This document shows, in pieces, positions 14,744 through 15,000 of a stretch of DNA of 15,000 nucleotides (positions are counted from its first letter, which is position 1; each line of letters starts with the position of its first letter). The DNA is from Eimeria necatrix. Taxonomy: Eukaryota; Apicomplexa; Conoidasida; Eucoccidiorida; Eimeriidae. Where the stretch lies: the NCBI RefSeq assembly GCF_000499385.1, contig NW_013655303.1, positions 140,001-155,000 on the forward strand, in the 5' to 3' direction. The notes beneath the pieces are model-generated. The model was not told where the DNA came from. It saw only the letters and a list, made by a program, of their open reading frames with translations, and searched no databases. The position numbers and the translations under genes are program-made.

Positions 14744-15000
14744 GAGCGGCAGAAGCAGCGCCCGCAGCAGCGAATGCAGCACCCGGAGCAGCAGCAGGGG
14801 CTGCAGCAGCGGATACAGCCGCTGCCGCAGCAGCAGCAGCCCCTGCAGCAGCTGCTGCAACAAAAGAAGAGCCCCAGCAGGCAGCAGCAGCAGCAGCAGC
14901 AGCAGCAGAGGAGGATGCAGCAGCAGCAGCAGCAACTTCTTTCATCGTGAGCAGCTTAGAGCTTTCCACGGCTGTTGATGAGGCGCGCTGGTACAGCCCC
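14110..15000 (+). CDS. Ala/Glu-rich protein with LPPDFFDD motif, possible ZNF830/CCDC16 relative (3' truncated by window)
   Basis: An uninterrupted frame of 297 codons from ATG 14110 to the window end. It starts MPSVRELMRQEKLRRQQQRE, basic and helical like the N-terminus of ZNF830/CCDC16 proteins (nuclear, linked to splicing and genome stability). Then come an Ala run, GYSDEEEELSEEKEKEKNE, a Lys/Glu repeat (EKK steps), GLPPDFFDDPQEAARA, which closely resembles the LPxxFFD motif of that family, further Ala runs separated by acidic segments (EEDDSEEVLGYEIEEPDESL), and finally SFIVSSLELSTAVDEARWYS. The C2H2 finger normally between the basic start and the acidic part is absent; an Ala tract occupies its place. 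The frame is reliable: the sequence between repeats is sensible and GCA, not shifted, is used throughout. The family is uncertain. A GTGAGC donor at 14947 or an upstream exon could alter the ends. Confidence 0.6.

Noticed and set aside
1..15000. tRNA, rRNA or snoRNA genes
   Set aside because: No cloverleaf, A/B box pair or rRNA core sequence was found on reading both strands; a covariance-model scan was not possible here.

Overview
The window looks like nuclear DNA of a coccidian apicomplexan, most likely Eimeria. Three things point there: very dense (CAG)n/(CTG)n runs on both strands in exons, introns and spacers; blocks of the telomere-like heptamer TTTAGGG/AAACCCT inside a gene-bearing region; and intron-rich genes for eukaryotic proteins, including an apicomplexan-style GST plus EMAPII tRNA-binding protein. 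No bacterial gene, rRNA, tRNA, transposase or CRISPR array was seen. Most long open frames are artefacts of translating CAG repeats in six frames. The genes had to be assembled by hand from short exons, using protein similarity and matching splice phases.

Layout. 802-1598 (-): Eaf6, a small subunit of NuA4-type and related histone acetyltransferase complexes; its 3' end is lost in CAG repeats at the left edge. 2593-3838 (+): a three-exon, 129-residue protein with two degenerate CDGSH iron-sulfur motifs and a C-terminal membrane anchor. 3836-4691: telomere-like heptamer arrays alternating with copies of the last exon of that gene. 4692-5281: CAG and TTTA repeats, with a perfect inverted repeat. 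5282-6440 (-): OPA3-like mitochondrial protein, three exons. 6991-7545 and 8067-9414 (-): two unidentified multi-exon coding segments, tentative. 9962-13476 (-): a nine-exon, 440-residue tRNA-binding cofactor (p43/tRip, AIMP1 family), the best supported gene. 13477-14109: divergent spacer. 14110-15000 (+): the 5' part of an Ala/Glu-rich protein with an LPPDFFDD motif as in ZNF830/CCDC16 proteins, open at the right edge.

The genes do not form a pathway; they are an ordinary eukaryotic neighbourhood (chromatin, Fe-S, mitochondria, translation). The unexpected signals lie between exons. First, a family of short hairpins, GGTGT-N4-ACACC, occurs 17 times plus one degenerate copy. The loop is ACGT in 14 copies, most of them in introns and several at or just after a 5' splice site. 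The loop is ACAG on the relevant strand in the other four, and in one of these (p43 intron 1) the AG of the loop is the 3' splice site. Second, the terminal membrane-anchor exon of the CDGSH gene is tandemly copied within the telomere-like block, and the copies differ from each other almost only at synonymous third positions. Third, the two CDGSH motifs have lost complementary ligands: the first keeps the cysteines but not the histidine, the second keeps the histidine but has serine for each cysteine.
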